This document shows, in pieces, positions 43,880-55,029 of a DNA stretch of 64,000 nt. The position numbers were made by a program, and so were the translations under genes. Numbering within the stretch: position 1 is the stretch's first letter; each line of letters opens with the position of its first letter. This DNA comes from Pachyseris speciosa (taxonomy: Eukaryota; Cnidaria; Anthozoa; Scleractinia; Pachyseridae), in contig JAEMWC010000344.1 in the NCBI GenBank assembly GCA_016490735.1, positions 113,501 through 177,500 on the forward strand, read 5' to 3'. Below the pieces are notes generated by a model. The model saw only the letters and a program-made list of their open reading frames with translations. It ran no database searches and had not been told where the DNA came from.

Positions 43880-44480
43880 TAGAGCAGTCAACAGGAATTG
43901 ACCGCGGTTCAAAAACCTCAAAACATTAAAACAGTACAAATAAGCAATACACGACGCCTATGTTTGTTCGAATATTCTTGGAGGTGAAGAAAATAGACAA
44001 GTAAGCTTCTACTGAGTAAGCTTGAAAAATTAGTAAGCAATTTTGACATAATCAATGTCCGTGACAAGAGGAGTACCAACCTAGCTGATAGTTTAGAGAA
44101 GTCAACAGGAATTGGCCAAAGTTCGAAAACCACAAAACAGCAAAACATTGCAAGGAAACAAATTAGGATGCGAACGTTTCCTCGAAAAAAACTTGGCGAA
44201 GGTGGACAAGAAGCAAAAGATACTGTTCTCGCAATAAGTTCCAAAAATGACATAACGGTCCGTAGAGTACGAACTTGATCGTTGAGAGCAGTCAACAGGA
44301 ATTTACCGCAATTCACAAACCACAGAATAACAAAACAATTAAAAGAAAACAAATTGTGATGCGTGGGTCGGTAGGTTTCTTTAGAGAAGGTGGAGAAATT
44401 AGACAAGTAACAAACATATTTCGTAGTAAGCTTAAGTGTCGGAGAAAAGAGAAAAGGAAAACAAACCGATGGCTTGGATA
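43880..44480. repeat. Diverged tandem repeat, three units of about 200 bp
   Basis: The marker GAGCAGTCAACAGGAATT followed by CCGCGGTTC..AACCTCAAAACA-like text recurs at about 43882, 44098 and 44286. The units also share GAGAAGGTGGA and AGACAAGTAA words. No coding sequence. Confidence 0.7.
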
Positions 44481-44754
44481 GGTAATCGCTGGGGCCGAGA
44501 AAGATTAAGGATTAATATCACTTCTGTTTTCAGAAGTTGCTGAAAAGTGTCCTCTTCGAATTCACGCAGAACACAAGTAATACTAAAGCCCCGACTAAAA
44601 GATTTAAACATTTTCCTGAACATTGTGTTTGACAAACAAAACGTTGGGTGACTAGCCGACAAACAATTTTCCTCTGCTAGCAGAGGTCCCATTAATGCCG
44701 GTGATCTGTTTCCTTGGTGAGCTGCAAGATGCCGCGGTAAAGTGACAGCAAAGC

Positions 44755-44914
44755 CCTCGAAGCGTTAAATCATTTTGTTTTCAACCACACAATCGATCCA
44801 AGTTTGAAACTTTTCCTGAGAAAAGTCTTTCGCGCCTCGAAGCGTTAAATCATTTTGTTTTCAACCACACAATCGATCCAAGTTTGAAGCTTTTCCTGAG
44901 AAAAGTCTTTCGCG
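44755..44914. repeat. 80-bp tandem duplication, two copies
   Basis: Copies 44755-44834 and 44835-44914 start CCTCGAAGCGTTAAATCATT and differ at one position. Very recent. The second copy lies in an unassigned minus-strand open stretch (45069-44845) of 74 residues with no recognised domain. Confidence 0.95.
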
Positions 44915-45134
44915 CCTCCCGGCCTCATAGCACTTGCAAATTCACCTTCTGGAGGGTTTTTTAACAAGTTCTTAATTGTTATGCTTTTTACGCGAATTAA
45001 AAGACAACCTTCGATTGAAGAAGATGAAAATGTTTTGCTCACAAAAATTTCGAGCCGCACGGCTGCCACACGGGAGAAAGCGCGCGAAAAATTAAACCAC
45101 GTTTTGGTTTTGGTGTCTCGTTTTGGTTAAGTTA

Positions 45135-45265
45135 ATCAGGCTTGAGCCTGCGATCCAATCGAAAGCTAGTACCTGGTCAGCGGTCAACTTAAAAAAAACA
45201 TCTGACCTTGATGAGCTCTAAACTTGAGCCCGCGATATGCTCACTTAATACTGGTCAGCCGGTGC
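45135..45265. repeat. Interspersed repeat with internal duplication
   Basis: GCTTGAGCCTGCGATCCAAT..CTGGTCAGCGGT and ACTTGAGCCCGCGATATGCT..CTGGTCAGCCGGT are two diverged halves of one repeat. No coding capacity. The rest up to 45700 shows nothing assignable. Confidence 0.55.
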
Positions 45266-45486
45266 CTTGTTTTGACAGGTGTCAATTGACCATGACATGG
45301 ATGTCCAATATCAGAGATGTGCGCTGTTCTTGCGCTGTAAACTAGCTGGTCAGGCTCTGGTCAGGAGGAGTATGGCCGCCATGTTGGACTCATGTATTGA
45401 TTATTCTTATTATTAGGATATTAGTAATTATTGGGCAACGTCGTCGTCGTGCGTACGCGCCCACGAGCAATACCGCTAGCCATGAT

Positions 45487-45518
<32 letters not shown>

Positions 45519-45709
45519 AGGTATGGTGCTCCGCTTGGCAGCCCTTCGGGCCGTCGGAGCTCCGCTAATACATGAGAGTAAGCGTGCAGTGTATTGGACA
45601 ATGTCCTCTGTTGATGAATGAAACTTTCAACCACAAGAACAGAATTTAATCCCCTGAATTCAAGCATTTCTCAACACCTTTAAATACGAATATAATATTG
45701 GCCAATTGG

Positions 45710-45715
45710 TTTATT
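45710..45715 (-). promoter_or_regulatory. Polyadenylation signal AATAAA
   Basis: AATAAA on the minus strand, about 120 bases after the stop codon of the Ig-ApeC gene, in the expected orientation. Confidence 0.6.
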
Positions 45716-45832
45716 TACGGGTTAAGTGATGTCTCAACAACAGGAGATTCGAAATTCCAGTGACTAAAAGTGCCACTAACGCACATCCCAACTCTTACTC
45801 TGGTTATGGTTGGGCAGTTCTGTGTCATGAAG

Positions 45833-46179
45833 TTACTTCTCAAAGTAATAACAGAAATAAAGTTTGACATCTTTTGCAAGGAGCGATTCAGGCAGCATTC
45901 CAGACCAGAGGTTTTTGTTTTCCTTGTCTTCACAATCCCAAAATAGCCATTCCTCTGTAATACGCATGCCAATGACAGCCTGACACTTCGTGGAATGTTT
46001 TAACAGGAAGAACGGTTGACGCATGGAAAGTTCAATAGGCGTTTCTGCTGACCCATCTGACCGACAACAGAAATACATGACAGTGTCCTTCCCGTAAGTA
46101 CCGTCTGGAAGGTCACCGCTGGCCAAATTATCGTTTTTCGTATCTTCGTCGTCCCACTTTATCAAGCCTTCACTGAAAC
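45833..46179 (-). CDS. Ig-ApeC gene exon 4: ApeC domain, C-terminal half, with stop
   Basis: Acceptor TTTGCAACAG at 46180; entry phase 1; stop TAA at 45835-45833. It encodes GFSEGLIKWDDEDTKNDNLA, then PDGTYGKDTVMYFCCRSDGS, PIELSMRQPFFLL, KCQAVIGMRITEE and the closing VKLYFCYY. This is the second half of the ApeC (apextrin C-terminal) domain, with its DDED, FCCR.DG, PI.L, CQ.V.GM and YFCYY hallmarks. It joins exon 3 exactly at the conserved CP.GF motif. ApeC proteins are secreted invertebrate proteins; some amphioxus members bind bacterial peptidoglycan. Confidence 0.92.
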
Positions 46180-47187
46180 CTGTTGCAAAGGAAATCAAAT
46201 TGAGTCATTTATTATCATTCCAGTCGAACGCTATCTTGCAGTATTAAGAGGATTTTCTTTTTCTGGGAATAACTTGCCAGACATTTTAAAATAATGAGTT
46301 CTTTGGTTTTTCTATGCAACGTTTTTGCTGAAATTCTTAACCAAATTACTTTTAAATACAACAGAGAACTGTTTATATTTTTGCTTATCTGAAACAAAAT
46401 CAGTTTTCATTATTGCATTGTTAAGAAACTATAACCGATAAATTTGGGTGATTAGGAAGAAATTCCATGCTCTTCAAATTTCATAGGGTAGCATACAGAT
46501 AAACAGAAAAACTAAATTGTACCTATGAAGGTTTACAACTGTTACTTTCGTTTCACGTTATATTTTTGGTTCGTTTGCGTGACTGTTACTCATTAACGAT
46601 TTGTCTGTTTTCAAGTTCACTACTCATGCTGTGATTTCTTTGTATCAAGTTTCGTTATGCAACCTTTGATATCGATGTAATCAAACACCACGTTTTTCGA
46701 TCAGTTTGGAGTTGCGCCATCTACGTGCTCGCTATTTACGACGCTATTTTTTTTCTTTTATCGCTATCGGTTTGTTTCTTCTATCGCTGTCCTCTTAGGA
46801 GCAAGATCAAAGTAAGTTTTTTTATTATTTTTCTTTTAGTCGTGATTATCATATTTTCAAGATTTATGTTCCATCAGTATCCTCGATTCATGTTTTGTAT
46901 CTTAGCTAGTATTAGTTTACATAAGCCTTTTGTATCGTTTGCTTTCAGTTCGAACCACGTAACCACGCAACTATACAATCACAAGCTCAATTGTAACTTC
47001 TCAAGTTCATCTTTTCTATCGTCCTGATTCCCATTGTTGATTCTCCCTTCTTTCAAATTATTAAACGCCATCGATTGATTTACTGGAACTTGGTCTCAAT
47101 GTGCGTTCGAATGTTTCGAGCTCCGTTAGTCTGCACGTGGCTTCACTGGAAAGTCACAACAACATTAGATAACAAACATATTCTTAC

Positions 47188-47454
47188 CAAGTGGACATTG
47201 TCCTTTTTTGTATATGCAGTACTTTCCCGCCGGCCAGTATACGTTTCTTCCTTTTTTCTCTTTCACGCAAAAATGCTGGGTAATTTCGTTGTTTTTCCTG
47301 GGTCCTTTTAAGTGATTTGGACGCGACCAGTTGCTCAGTGGACTCGTGTCCTCTGTGTTTTGCCGAAGAGATCCCTCTGACCAAGAAACTCCCTTTGATT
47401 GCGGGCACCCACTGTCCGGCATCGGTAGAGCGAAAGTCTCTCGAGGCCATCGTT
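47188..47454 (-). CDS. Ig-ApeC gene exon 3: ApeC domain, N-terminal half
   Basis: A phase 1-1 exon of 267 nt (acceptor GACTAATTCAG at 47455, donor GTAAGA at 47187). It encodes ERWPRETFALPMPDSGCPQ, then VSWSEGSLRQNTEDTSPLSN and WSRPNHLKGP, then ITQHFCVK and VYWPAGKYCIYKKGQCPLG. The WP..T..LP, GCP, HLxG, FC.K and WPAGKYCIY blocks are the first half of ApeC. No stops or shifts. Confidence 0.92.
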
Positions 47455-47644
47455 CTGAATTAGTCAAACAAACCACCGTTACAATGTAATTTTTACAATT
47501 TTGAGGCCCTATCAGAGACTCTGAAGCTTTCCAGTGTTAGTGTTGCATAAAATTTTTCAATATTTTCCTATCTTTATTTCACTTTAATTGTGACACCACT
47601 TACTATGGACAACCTCACAATTACAAGACGGGGGAATAATTTTT

Positions 47645-47700
47645 ACTCTGATGACGCCTCCAGGTTGCCGAAAAGTCAGTCGACTACCAATAACAGTCCC
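47645..47700 (+). repeat. Degenerate hammerhead-like repeat, second copy
   Basis: ACT-CTGATGA (47645-47654), GAAAA (47670-47674), GTC (47675-47677) and AGT (47678-47680), followed by AACAGTCCCTTTAAGCCTCA as in the copy at 35816. Stem III and stem II have lost pairing. It lies in intron 2 of the Ig-ApeC gene, antisense to it, just beyond the exon 2 donor. Confidence 0.5.
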
Positions 47701-47751
47701 TTTAAGCCTCACACTAATACCGAACGTGCTGCTCAATAGTCATAAACGTAC

Positions 47752-48084
47752 CGCTGTCATGAAGCTTTAACTTTATGACACCTTCTGCCATGTCAGCCTT
47801 GTTAAAGTTAGACACAAACACGGAGCATGTGTATCGGCCAACATCTTTCTCTGACACGTTCGTGATGTGAAGAGTAAAGTTCCCCCTTCTTCCTGAAAGC
47901 CACTTTTCAGCAGCTCTTTTCCTGGCAGTGTCTTTGATGTCCTGACCTTTGAACTTCCATACTGCTATCGTATCGATGGCCTCCACGTTATGGCCGAGAC
48001 ATACTAAGGTAACACCGGCACCTCGCCTTGTAACTATTACGTTGCGACGGACCGGGTTGATCTTCGGCGTCAAAGAATTGAAAC
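47752..48084 (-). CDS. Ig-ApeC gene exon 2: Ig domain
   Basis: A phase 1-1 exon of 333 nt (acceptor AAACCCCAG at 48085, donor GTACGT at 47751). It encodes one Ig domain: VTLVCLGHN (B strand Cys), IAVWKFKGQD (C strand Trp), GNFTLHITNVSEKDVGRYTC (E-F strands with the D-x-G-x-Y-x-C motif) and a final G strand IKLKLHDS. It closely resembles the Ig exon at 62628-62948 (shared FTLHITNVSE.DVG.Y.C and WKF.G). Confidence 0.93.
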
Positions 48085-48279
48085 CTGGGGTTTGAAAGTG
48101 GATCAGTTATTCATAATAAAATTGATGAGCTCGCTTGGTTTAAGAGAAAGACATGGTTCAGTAGTTCTTCATGTAAGCATTAACTACAGTAAGTTACCAA
48201 GGCAACCAACGTTTCATTTCATAACGAGTGTAAGGTTGGTCAGTTGGGTTGGTCAGTCTCATGATAAGTCGGATGACTA

Positions 48280-48750
48280 CAGTCGAACCTGTATTAAGCG
48301 GCACCGTCTTAAGTGGTCACCCTCAATTAAGCGGTCAGTTGTCAAAGTCCCAAAAATTACTTCAGTTAATTACTGTAATTATGACCTTTATTAAGTGGTC
48401 ACCTCTATTAAGCGGTCACAGTCACCCTTTACTAAGTCCCAACGAGCTGCTTCTATTGTCTTGGCCTGTATTAAATGGTCACTTTCTAAAGGGAAATTAC
48501 TCAAATATAGTGTCAATACTGACTGTAGGAGCTAGGCGTTGTTTTTTTGTTGATTCGTTTTAACACTATGTTCTAGCTTGTCATACCATTCTATTCAATG
48601 CACAACATCTTAACCGATTAAGTGATTTTTTAAGGGCCTTTGGGCATGAACTGTTATAAAATTGCGTTTTTTGTGTTCGACGTGTAATCTGTGTATTAAG
48701 CGGTCACTAAGCCACACCCCGAGGCTGACCGCTTAATACAGGTTCGACTG
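48280..48750. mobile_element. pogo/Tigger-like MITE with 22-bp perfect TIRs
   Basis: The left end starts CAGTCGAACCTGTATTAAGC (48280-48301). The right end is its exact reverse complement (48729-48750). Internal text repeats AAGCGGTCAC/AAGTGGTCAC many times. The left flank is TA and the right flank CA, consistent with a mutated TA duplication of Tc1/mariner/pogo elements. Lies in intron 1 of the Ig-ApeC gene. Confidence 0.85.
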
Positions 48751-48753
48751 CAA

Positions 48754-48805
48754 TCTGTTGGTTGGGTGGGTAGGTGGCTGGGTGGGTTGTTGGTTGGTTG
48801 GTTGA
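48754..48805 (+). repeat. GGTT/GGGT-rich low-complexity tract
   Basis: Contains GGGTGGGTAGGTGGCTGGGT, then GGGTTGTTGGTTGGTTGG. Several G-runs make a G-quadruplex possible on the plus strand. It abuts the MITE at 48750. Confidence 0.75.
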
Positions 48806-49482
48806 CACCGTCATGACTAAATCGAGAGGATTCATTTGGTAATCAACTAAAGACACTAAATTTCAGATGACTTTCTGAAAAAAAGTCAATAATCTTACTC
48901 ATAACAGAAGTGCACTGAAATTATTTGTTTCTTTAGAGATCGCCAGGCTTAAAATAGATTGCAATTCGAAAAATTCGGACCACGATTTCAAGTTCTATCG
49001 ATGTGTCAAGCAAAACTTATAAAGGTCTGGTTGTTCCTCGACGTAGGAGTTAATCAAAATCTTAAACTTGGTGGCATGTCAACATTTTGCTGTGACGGAT
49101 CTGAAAATATTATAGGAAATAACAAATGAATGGAGAACAATGGAGAAAATATAGCCAAAATCTTGCGCCATCGGACAATGTAAATTACAGAATGTGGAGA
49201 AAGCCAGTCCAAGGAAAACATCTCTGTTTTTTGGTGTCTCACAACATGACAATAGTGTGGTATAGACAAAGACTTTGCTGAGCATTTTCTGGAGATATAG
49301 AAAAGCCGAACACAAATGCCAAAATAAAAGAAAACAATGTATCTATACACTGAACATGCGCAAACTAAAGGGACACACTTTTGACACAACTTTTTAAGTA
49401 GTTCATCTGCAGTTTCAGCAAAATCAATGCAAAATGCTGAACTTCGAATGTTTCAGAATAGGAAGGTAAATTTGGCACTCAC

Positions 49483-49543
49483 CTGAAACGAGGTAACTGT
49501 ACCCTAACGTTTTTAAAACAAGAAGAGCAAATTTGAAGGTCAT
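49483..49543 (-). CDS. Ig-ApeC gene exon 1: start codon and signal peptide
   Basis: ATG at 49543-49541 opens a 20-residue hydrophobic leader (MTFKFALLVLKTLGYSYL) and ends in phase 1 at a strong GTGAGT donor (49482). The four exons total 1008 nt, i.e. 335 residues plus stop: signal peptide, Ig (about 21-131), ApeC (about 132-335). The predicted product is a secreted pattern-recognition-like protein. The gene is intact by every check possible here. Confidence 0.88.
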
Positions 49544-49600
49544 TTTCTCTCAATCTGGCATTCCCCAAGAGACGCGAAGAAACCGGGTATCGTTGAACCT

Positions 49601-49609
49601 CTTTTATTG
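49601..49609 (-). promoter_or_regulatory. Possible TATA-like element of Ig-ApeC gene
   Basis: The minus strand reads CAATAAAAG about 60 bases upstream of the start codon, so a TSS near 49575 would give a short 5' UTR. This is positional inference only. Confidence 0.25.
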
Positions 49610-51000
49610 CCTCTACTCGAAAGCAAAAGCACTATCACGACTAAATATAGCCGAAGGAAAAAAAAGAAATATCGCGTTGAACAAAAAGAGAACTGCTTAA
49701 ACATCTGATTTTCCTCTTAAAGATTTGATTTGGATTTCCTCGAAATTCTGGGTTTTAAGTTACTTTGTTTTCCTTTATCAGAAAGTCTCAACTTAAAAAA
49801 GAGAGTCAATATTAAAAGAAAATACTTTCTTATCTTTGTTCTGACACATTCTGAAAGTTCTGAAAGTAAGTCTCTCTCGAGCCTGCTATCGAACTGTCAT
49901 CGATGAGCGTGATCCTAAACACGCCAATTTCGTTGAAAATTGCCCTACTTGGTAGTGAATTGAAAAGCAACTTGTGGTTAGTGCGCCGGTCGTTCAATCT
50001 CCCAAGGTTTTGATTTAAGTATAAATTAGCAATATAGATGGCGAAGGCCATTCTTACCTTCTGCTAAATTAATTTCTTTATAAAACTTGTAAGCGCTTTT
50101 TATACATATATTTTAATCAGTTTAGTTATCAATTGTAACATTTGATATGTATTATTGTCAAATGAATTAAAAAGGCTTGGTAAATCTCGCGGTCCTCCCC
50201 TTCAAAACAACAACGTGAAATGACGAAATTCTAGGTTTTGTCGAGAACGCGAACGCATGAAAGTAGTTTTTTCTTTCTTTTTCTCTTCTTCAACACCCGG
50301 TTTCTTCTAATTTTGTTCCTGACTTTTTAAAGTTGAATAAGTCGGAAGCCTCGAAAAAGTCACAGTGAAGTGAAGTTATGATTTAAAACGTTCGTCGCGG
50401 TTGCTTATTGACGTCCAAATAACATCTCATGATCAGTCCCCCCAGAGTAGAGAGTCTTAATTGGTGTGCCACTCGGGCGGTTCACGATAAAAGATTTCGC
50501 TTTTTCGCGGTGGTCGGTTGACTTTTAGGCCCTTTGACGATTGGTCTTTCCTACGACGAAGTTGCTCCTACGAGTTTATCATGTACATTCATCACGGTTT
50601 TCTGAAATCAATTGGTTTGCATGCACTTTTGCGTTTAAGTCACGATGTTTGTGTTTCTGAACTATAAAGAGCTTGTTTATGACTATAAAATAATCACTAT
50701 TTGAATATATATAGTGAACAACAATTTGTTTAGATAAGAGCCGCTGGGTTATGAGCCTTTTGTTAGGAATCTTCGGTTTTGTGACTTAACATTATGATCT
50801 TCCTGACTTCGATCATGACGCGTAACATAACACTATGATGAATGGACATTTAGGCGTCATGAAAGAGATATATACCGTCCACTGGAAACATAACCCTTCA
50901 GCATTCACAAAAACTAGAATTGTATAGCACTTTCAAAAACAGCTATGCACCTTCAATCAATTTTAGGCATAACCAGAAAAAACTTTAATAAAAACCGTTA
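49610..51000. other. Interval upstream of Ig-ApeC gene
   Basis: AT-rich, without recognisable exons or transposon ends. Confidence 0.4.
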
Positions 51001-51430
51001 GTGAAACCGCCAACAATCGTCAAGCAAAAACGCAAAATTGAAACTGGTGGATATGATAATATTCGTAGATATAAAAGACTTGCAGTCTTTCAGTGTAATT
51101 TGAATAATATCGAAGATGAACTCATTTACGTTCTTTTTCATTGTTCCAACTATTCATCAATTAGAAATGCCTTTTATGATAAAAGAGTTCATAGAATCCC
51201 AAATATCAAGCAGTTACTATTCACTAATTACTGAGTGGAGTACAACAAGACGAGGCTGATTTGAAATTAGGAGAACGATTAACCTTGAATTGTATGACAC
51301 GAAGTCCGATTACCAATTAATTGTTTCAATAACAAAATGCAAGAAACTCATGAAGGAAAGACGCAGTGTAAGAGCACATTTATTTATCCTTATGGTCAGA
51401 AGGTTGTGGTCAAAATCTAAGGAAACATAT
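51001..51430 (+). pseudogene. Non-LTR RT C-terminal domain fragment
   Basis: It reads NNIEDELIYVLFHCSNYSSI and RNAFYDKRVHRIPNIKQLLF, the post-RT region IEDE.H.LF.C..Y...R seen in many cnidarian non-LTR elements. After a stop at 51232, the tail YQLIVSITKCKKLMKE is found at about 51313-51360 and matches the fragment at 8778. 5'-truncated and broken. Confidence 0.65.
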
Positions 51431-51839
51431 CTTAATACACGTTTTTGGACCAGTTAATCTTGTCCATGTTTGTTTTCAATCTGGACTTGTCAACCTGCTC
51501 ACTTAAGAAATTGCCTTGATTTTCATTAGCTAGCATGGCCACGTAGTTACCGTTTATTGGCTAATGGTATGAAGTGCTTTATTTTTATTGGCTTCTTAAC
51601 TGTCTGATTAGGCCTGTCCGATCACAAGTGTTTGTAATTGGACAGGTGAATTCGGACAGTTTGGACCTGACCAGCCAATTAAGCACAAATTAAGGTTGTT
51701 AAGAGCCAATCATATTCGAGCAGTTTGTTACTGACACAATTAGGGAATTTACGAGCTCCAAAGATAATTTTATTACGAAGCAGTTTAAGCTTATTTGCTC
51801 ACGTTTTGGTTAACGAAACAAACTGGTATCAATCTAGTT

Positions 51840-51940
51840 CAATTGGTGTTCACTTATCACCTTGAGTTGCCTTTTCAATACTGCAGTGTTTTCATGGTCA
51901 TGCAAATAAAGGTTGTTGTTGTTGTTGTTGTTGTTGTTGG
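51840..51940 (+). repeat. LINE 3' tail with (GTT)n tract
   Basis: AATAAAG at about 51905 is followed by (GTT)n at 51911-51938. Same layout as the (ATT)n tails elsewhere but a different trinucleotide. Confidence 0.6.
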
Positions 51941-52023
51941 TCGACCAACAAGTATTTCGTTTTTTGACGGTGGCAGTTAACGATAAAATTACAAATCACT
52001 TGACGGCTGAAGGTCGATCGCCT

Positions 52024-52251
52024 TTAAAGATACTTCATGGTTAGAATAAGGTCCAAGCGCGTAGCCGTGAACGGATAGTCCTGCCGGGTATACGTTGGAT
52101 CAAATTGTTGATCTGATCGGCTTAACAAATATAGAAAATAGTACAAGCATAGACCGATACAACATAGAAGTATAACATTTTTTTGGTGTACTATATTTCT
52201 GCTGGCCAAACCAGCCTTCTTGAGGTACAGTGAGAATTTAAAGAGGGGCAC
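52024..52251 (-). CDS. Hypothetical exon with one transmembrane helix
   Basis: An open frame after an acceptor-like TTATTAG (52252). It reads VPLFKFSLYLKKAGLAS, a hydrophobic helix (NVILLCCIGLCLYYFLYLL), then SRSDQQFDPTYTRQDYPF and a stop at 52024. The pattern short basic tail - TM - luminal stem is that of the start of a type II Golgi enzyme, but no ATG is in place and no catalytic exon was seen. Weak. Confidence 0.22.
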   Translation of the reverse strand: MPLFKFSLYLKKAGLASRNIVHQKNVILLCCIGLCLYYFLYLLSRSDQQFDPTYTRQDYPFTATRLDLILTMKYL

Positions 52252-54016
52252 CTAATAATATGGTAAAAAATATTGCGCAATAGTGGCACTACGTAAACTA
52301 ATAGATTGACAACTACCCAGACGTATACCTTTTAGAACGACCTTTAATCTAGCACTTCCTAACATCTCTCGCATCATTAAAAGTTTAAAACGCTCTTTTT
52401 TCTTAGTTTAGAATTTCTATCATGGCTTTGTGTATTGTAGGTTTTCATAGCAATCCTAGATTTGCATCAGGTAATTATTTTCAGACGCATTTGAATACTT
52501 TTTTAATAAAAAATTTGCGCAATATAAATTGTAATCTTAATAATCCCTAAAGAGAAATTTACTGCTCTTCTCAACTGAAACGCCCAATCCTCAGTCAGTG
52601 AATCATAATACGTTTCTGTCTCTAAGTTGTATTCAGCCATGTATTTTAGAACTGTCACGTGCTGTCAAGTATAGCTAACTTCTTTTTTCTTTTGTCGAAT
52701 TAAGTATTTTAAAAAGTGTTGTGCGAGTTTCCTTTCTTTTTTAAATAAAATTAAGTTGAAAAAAAAAAGGGAAAACCAAAAAGAAAAAGAAATCGTCAGG
52801 CAAACCTGCGAAATGAGGGGAATTACAACTGCTATATGCCACTGGCAGGAACCACAGTATCAGGTTGTCTACTTGTATATAAAATTTATTACAGCGACTA
52901 TAGTGAATGCTGTAATCTGTTCAAGGATAGATCTTCAAAATATACATCGATATAAAATACTAATAGTGAGTTAAAAACTAGTGATCAAATTTATACCTAA
53001 ACAATTAGACTCTTCGCTCTCGATTGCTATATACATGAAATTTGATTCTCTTATAGCCGCAGATATAACATGTTAATGCGTAAGAATAAATTTCCTAAGT
53101 CCCCGATTGGTTTGAATTGATAGCCGACGTGAAAGAGTTCATCTGCGAACGCAACAAGATCCATCGGCTAAACGACTGGATTGATTGAAACTCATCCTCA
53201 CAAAAACTATTCTTTTCTAATTCATGAATACAGGTTGCTTCGATTACATCTTGAACGTTTATGACAACTTGTTTATTATTATTTTTTATTTGCTTTTTTT
53301 TTCCAGTGTCTGTCTCGGCACAATCAGACTGAAAGCTGCTCCTTGGAAGTATGAAACTTATAAGTCATTGTAAAACCCCCTTCGCGGCTTAATAGTTTTC
53401 TTATCGACCAACAAATTCTCGCAGTAACCATTAGGCGATGGTCATCCGGCACTCAACCAATAACCACTTAACAGAGAAATGGAATCCACAGACTACTTGT
53501 CAAAAAGAACGCGGAGTTACCTGGTGAGGATCCCCTGTAATGAACTTGGGTGGTATCGTAGTTTCGGCCTGGCGCTAGCAGTTCAAACACAACAGGAAAG
53601 AAAGAATAGATAGCGGTGGGAAGGGATTCAAGAACGGATTGGGAAGTTACAATTTTGATTATCATAAACATTCCTACAAACTAGCTTCACAGCAAGTTTT
53701 GCTTTCGCGAAAAAGCGATTCACTTGGAATTCTGAAAGTGGAATTTAAGCCAGTGACGTCACAAGACCAAGCTAAAATGGTGGACAAGTTCGGCTCCAGT
53801 TGCCAGGTTCCTCTGGAAACGTTGGACAAAGCTTTAATGAATTTGTTCAAATTGATCGCTATCTACTATTCACCATCATTTATTTCTTTTCAATTAACAA
53901 AACGCTCTCATCACGCGGCGAAGAAAGACGTTAACTGTGTACTTTTTGGAAAAACTTAAGCCCAAACACCGCTTTTCCATTCCATTTTTATATAGTTTCT
54001 GTTCATAAAATCTTAA
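52252..54016. other. Non-genic interval
   Basis: Short open stretches at 52756-52974 and 53639-53959 have no domains or splice support. No repeat ends recognised. Confidence 0.4.
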
Positions 54017-54246
54017 AGCCTAACTAGTTTTCACTAGCGACGCAAGCACAAGCGCAAGCATAAGTAGCTTATGCCAAGTGAAAACGAACACTACGCAAGC
54101 GAACGCAAGCATAATCGCAAGCACAAGGAAAAGGAAAAATTTTGATCCTTGCGCTTGTGCTTATGCTAGCGTGAAGCCCGTTTTCACAGTGAAATAAGTG
54201 CTCTTGTGCTTGTGCTTGCGCTTGCGTCGCTAGTGAAAACCAGGCT
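54017..54246. mobile_element. MITE, relative of the one at 12919
   Basis: Ends AGCC..TAGTTTTCACTAGCGACG and CGTCGCTAGTGAAAACCAGGCT are inverted repeats. Both arms consist of GCAAGCACAAGCGCAAGC-like words, giving a long imperfect hairpin. The left end has an extra TAACTAG-like change. No coding capacity. The next 800 bases show nothing assignable. Confidence 0.8.
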
Positions 54247-55029
54247 CATGGGGGATTCATACGGTACGACTTGTTTTGTGCAACAGTTGAGAACAAACAC
54301 ACAAGACCTTAGAAATTTTTACCTACTGCGCAAATTCTAAGCCAAGGCTGGTTCAAATGCGCGTCACAAGACGTGGTAAACACATTGAACTCACAAATTA
54401 CCAACGGCGGTAAGAATTGTTTCGCGTAAATCAAACCGACACCTTGTAGCGCACGCTACGTACAGTGTTGTCGGTTTTAATGCCCTCGTACGACAATCGT
54501 ATCGTAAGCCAAGGCAACGTTGATTGACGAAAGTTGTATACAATATTTTACATGTGCACTACGAAAGTTGAATACGAAAAACCAACCAAAAATCGTAGTG
54601 TCATTATAACAGGCGGTCCTACAGATTCTTCCAAATGACGACCCTCTCGGCGTCGAAGGAACCAAACAAATTTTAAGCGTTTTGTGTCCTTTAACTGCAT
54701 AGGTTACGGACGGATCAGGTTGCAATTCTTTTCTCAAAAATTTAAGTCGCAGAAAATTTTAGGGAATAGAATTTCCGAACTGTTGTAGGTTCTGTGAACT
54801 TGCTAGCTAGCCTTATTATCCACTTTTCACGACAAATTTGCTCCACCGGAACTAACGCAACGACTTTGTTATCCTGCGAGAACACATTGAGGGGACATTT
54901 CGTTGATAGAGAAAGTCTAGTTTTTCTTCTCCTTTTCACGCGAATTTCTGAGGCAGCTACAAGGCCGACATTCTAATTATGGTACTGGGTTATGTGCCTT
55001 ATTTAGGACTTCTGGTCTGAAATATTTGT

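Noticed and set aside
44845..45069. 74-residue minus-strand frame ending in FSQEKLQTWIDCVVENKMI
   Set aside because: Looks protein-like, but its 3' end lies in a recent 80-bp duplication and no domain or exon partner was found.
53639..53959. 106-residue plus-strand frame
   Set aside because: No recognisable domain and surrounded by non-genic sequence.
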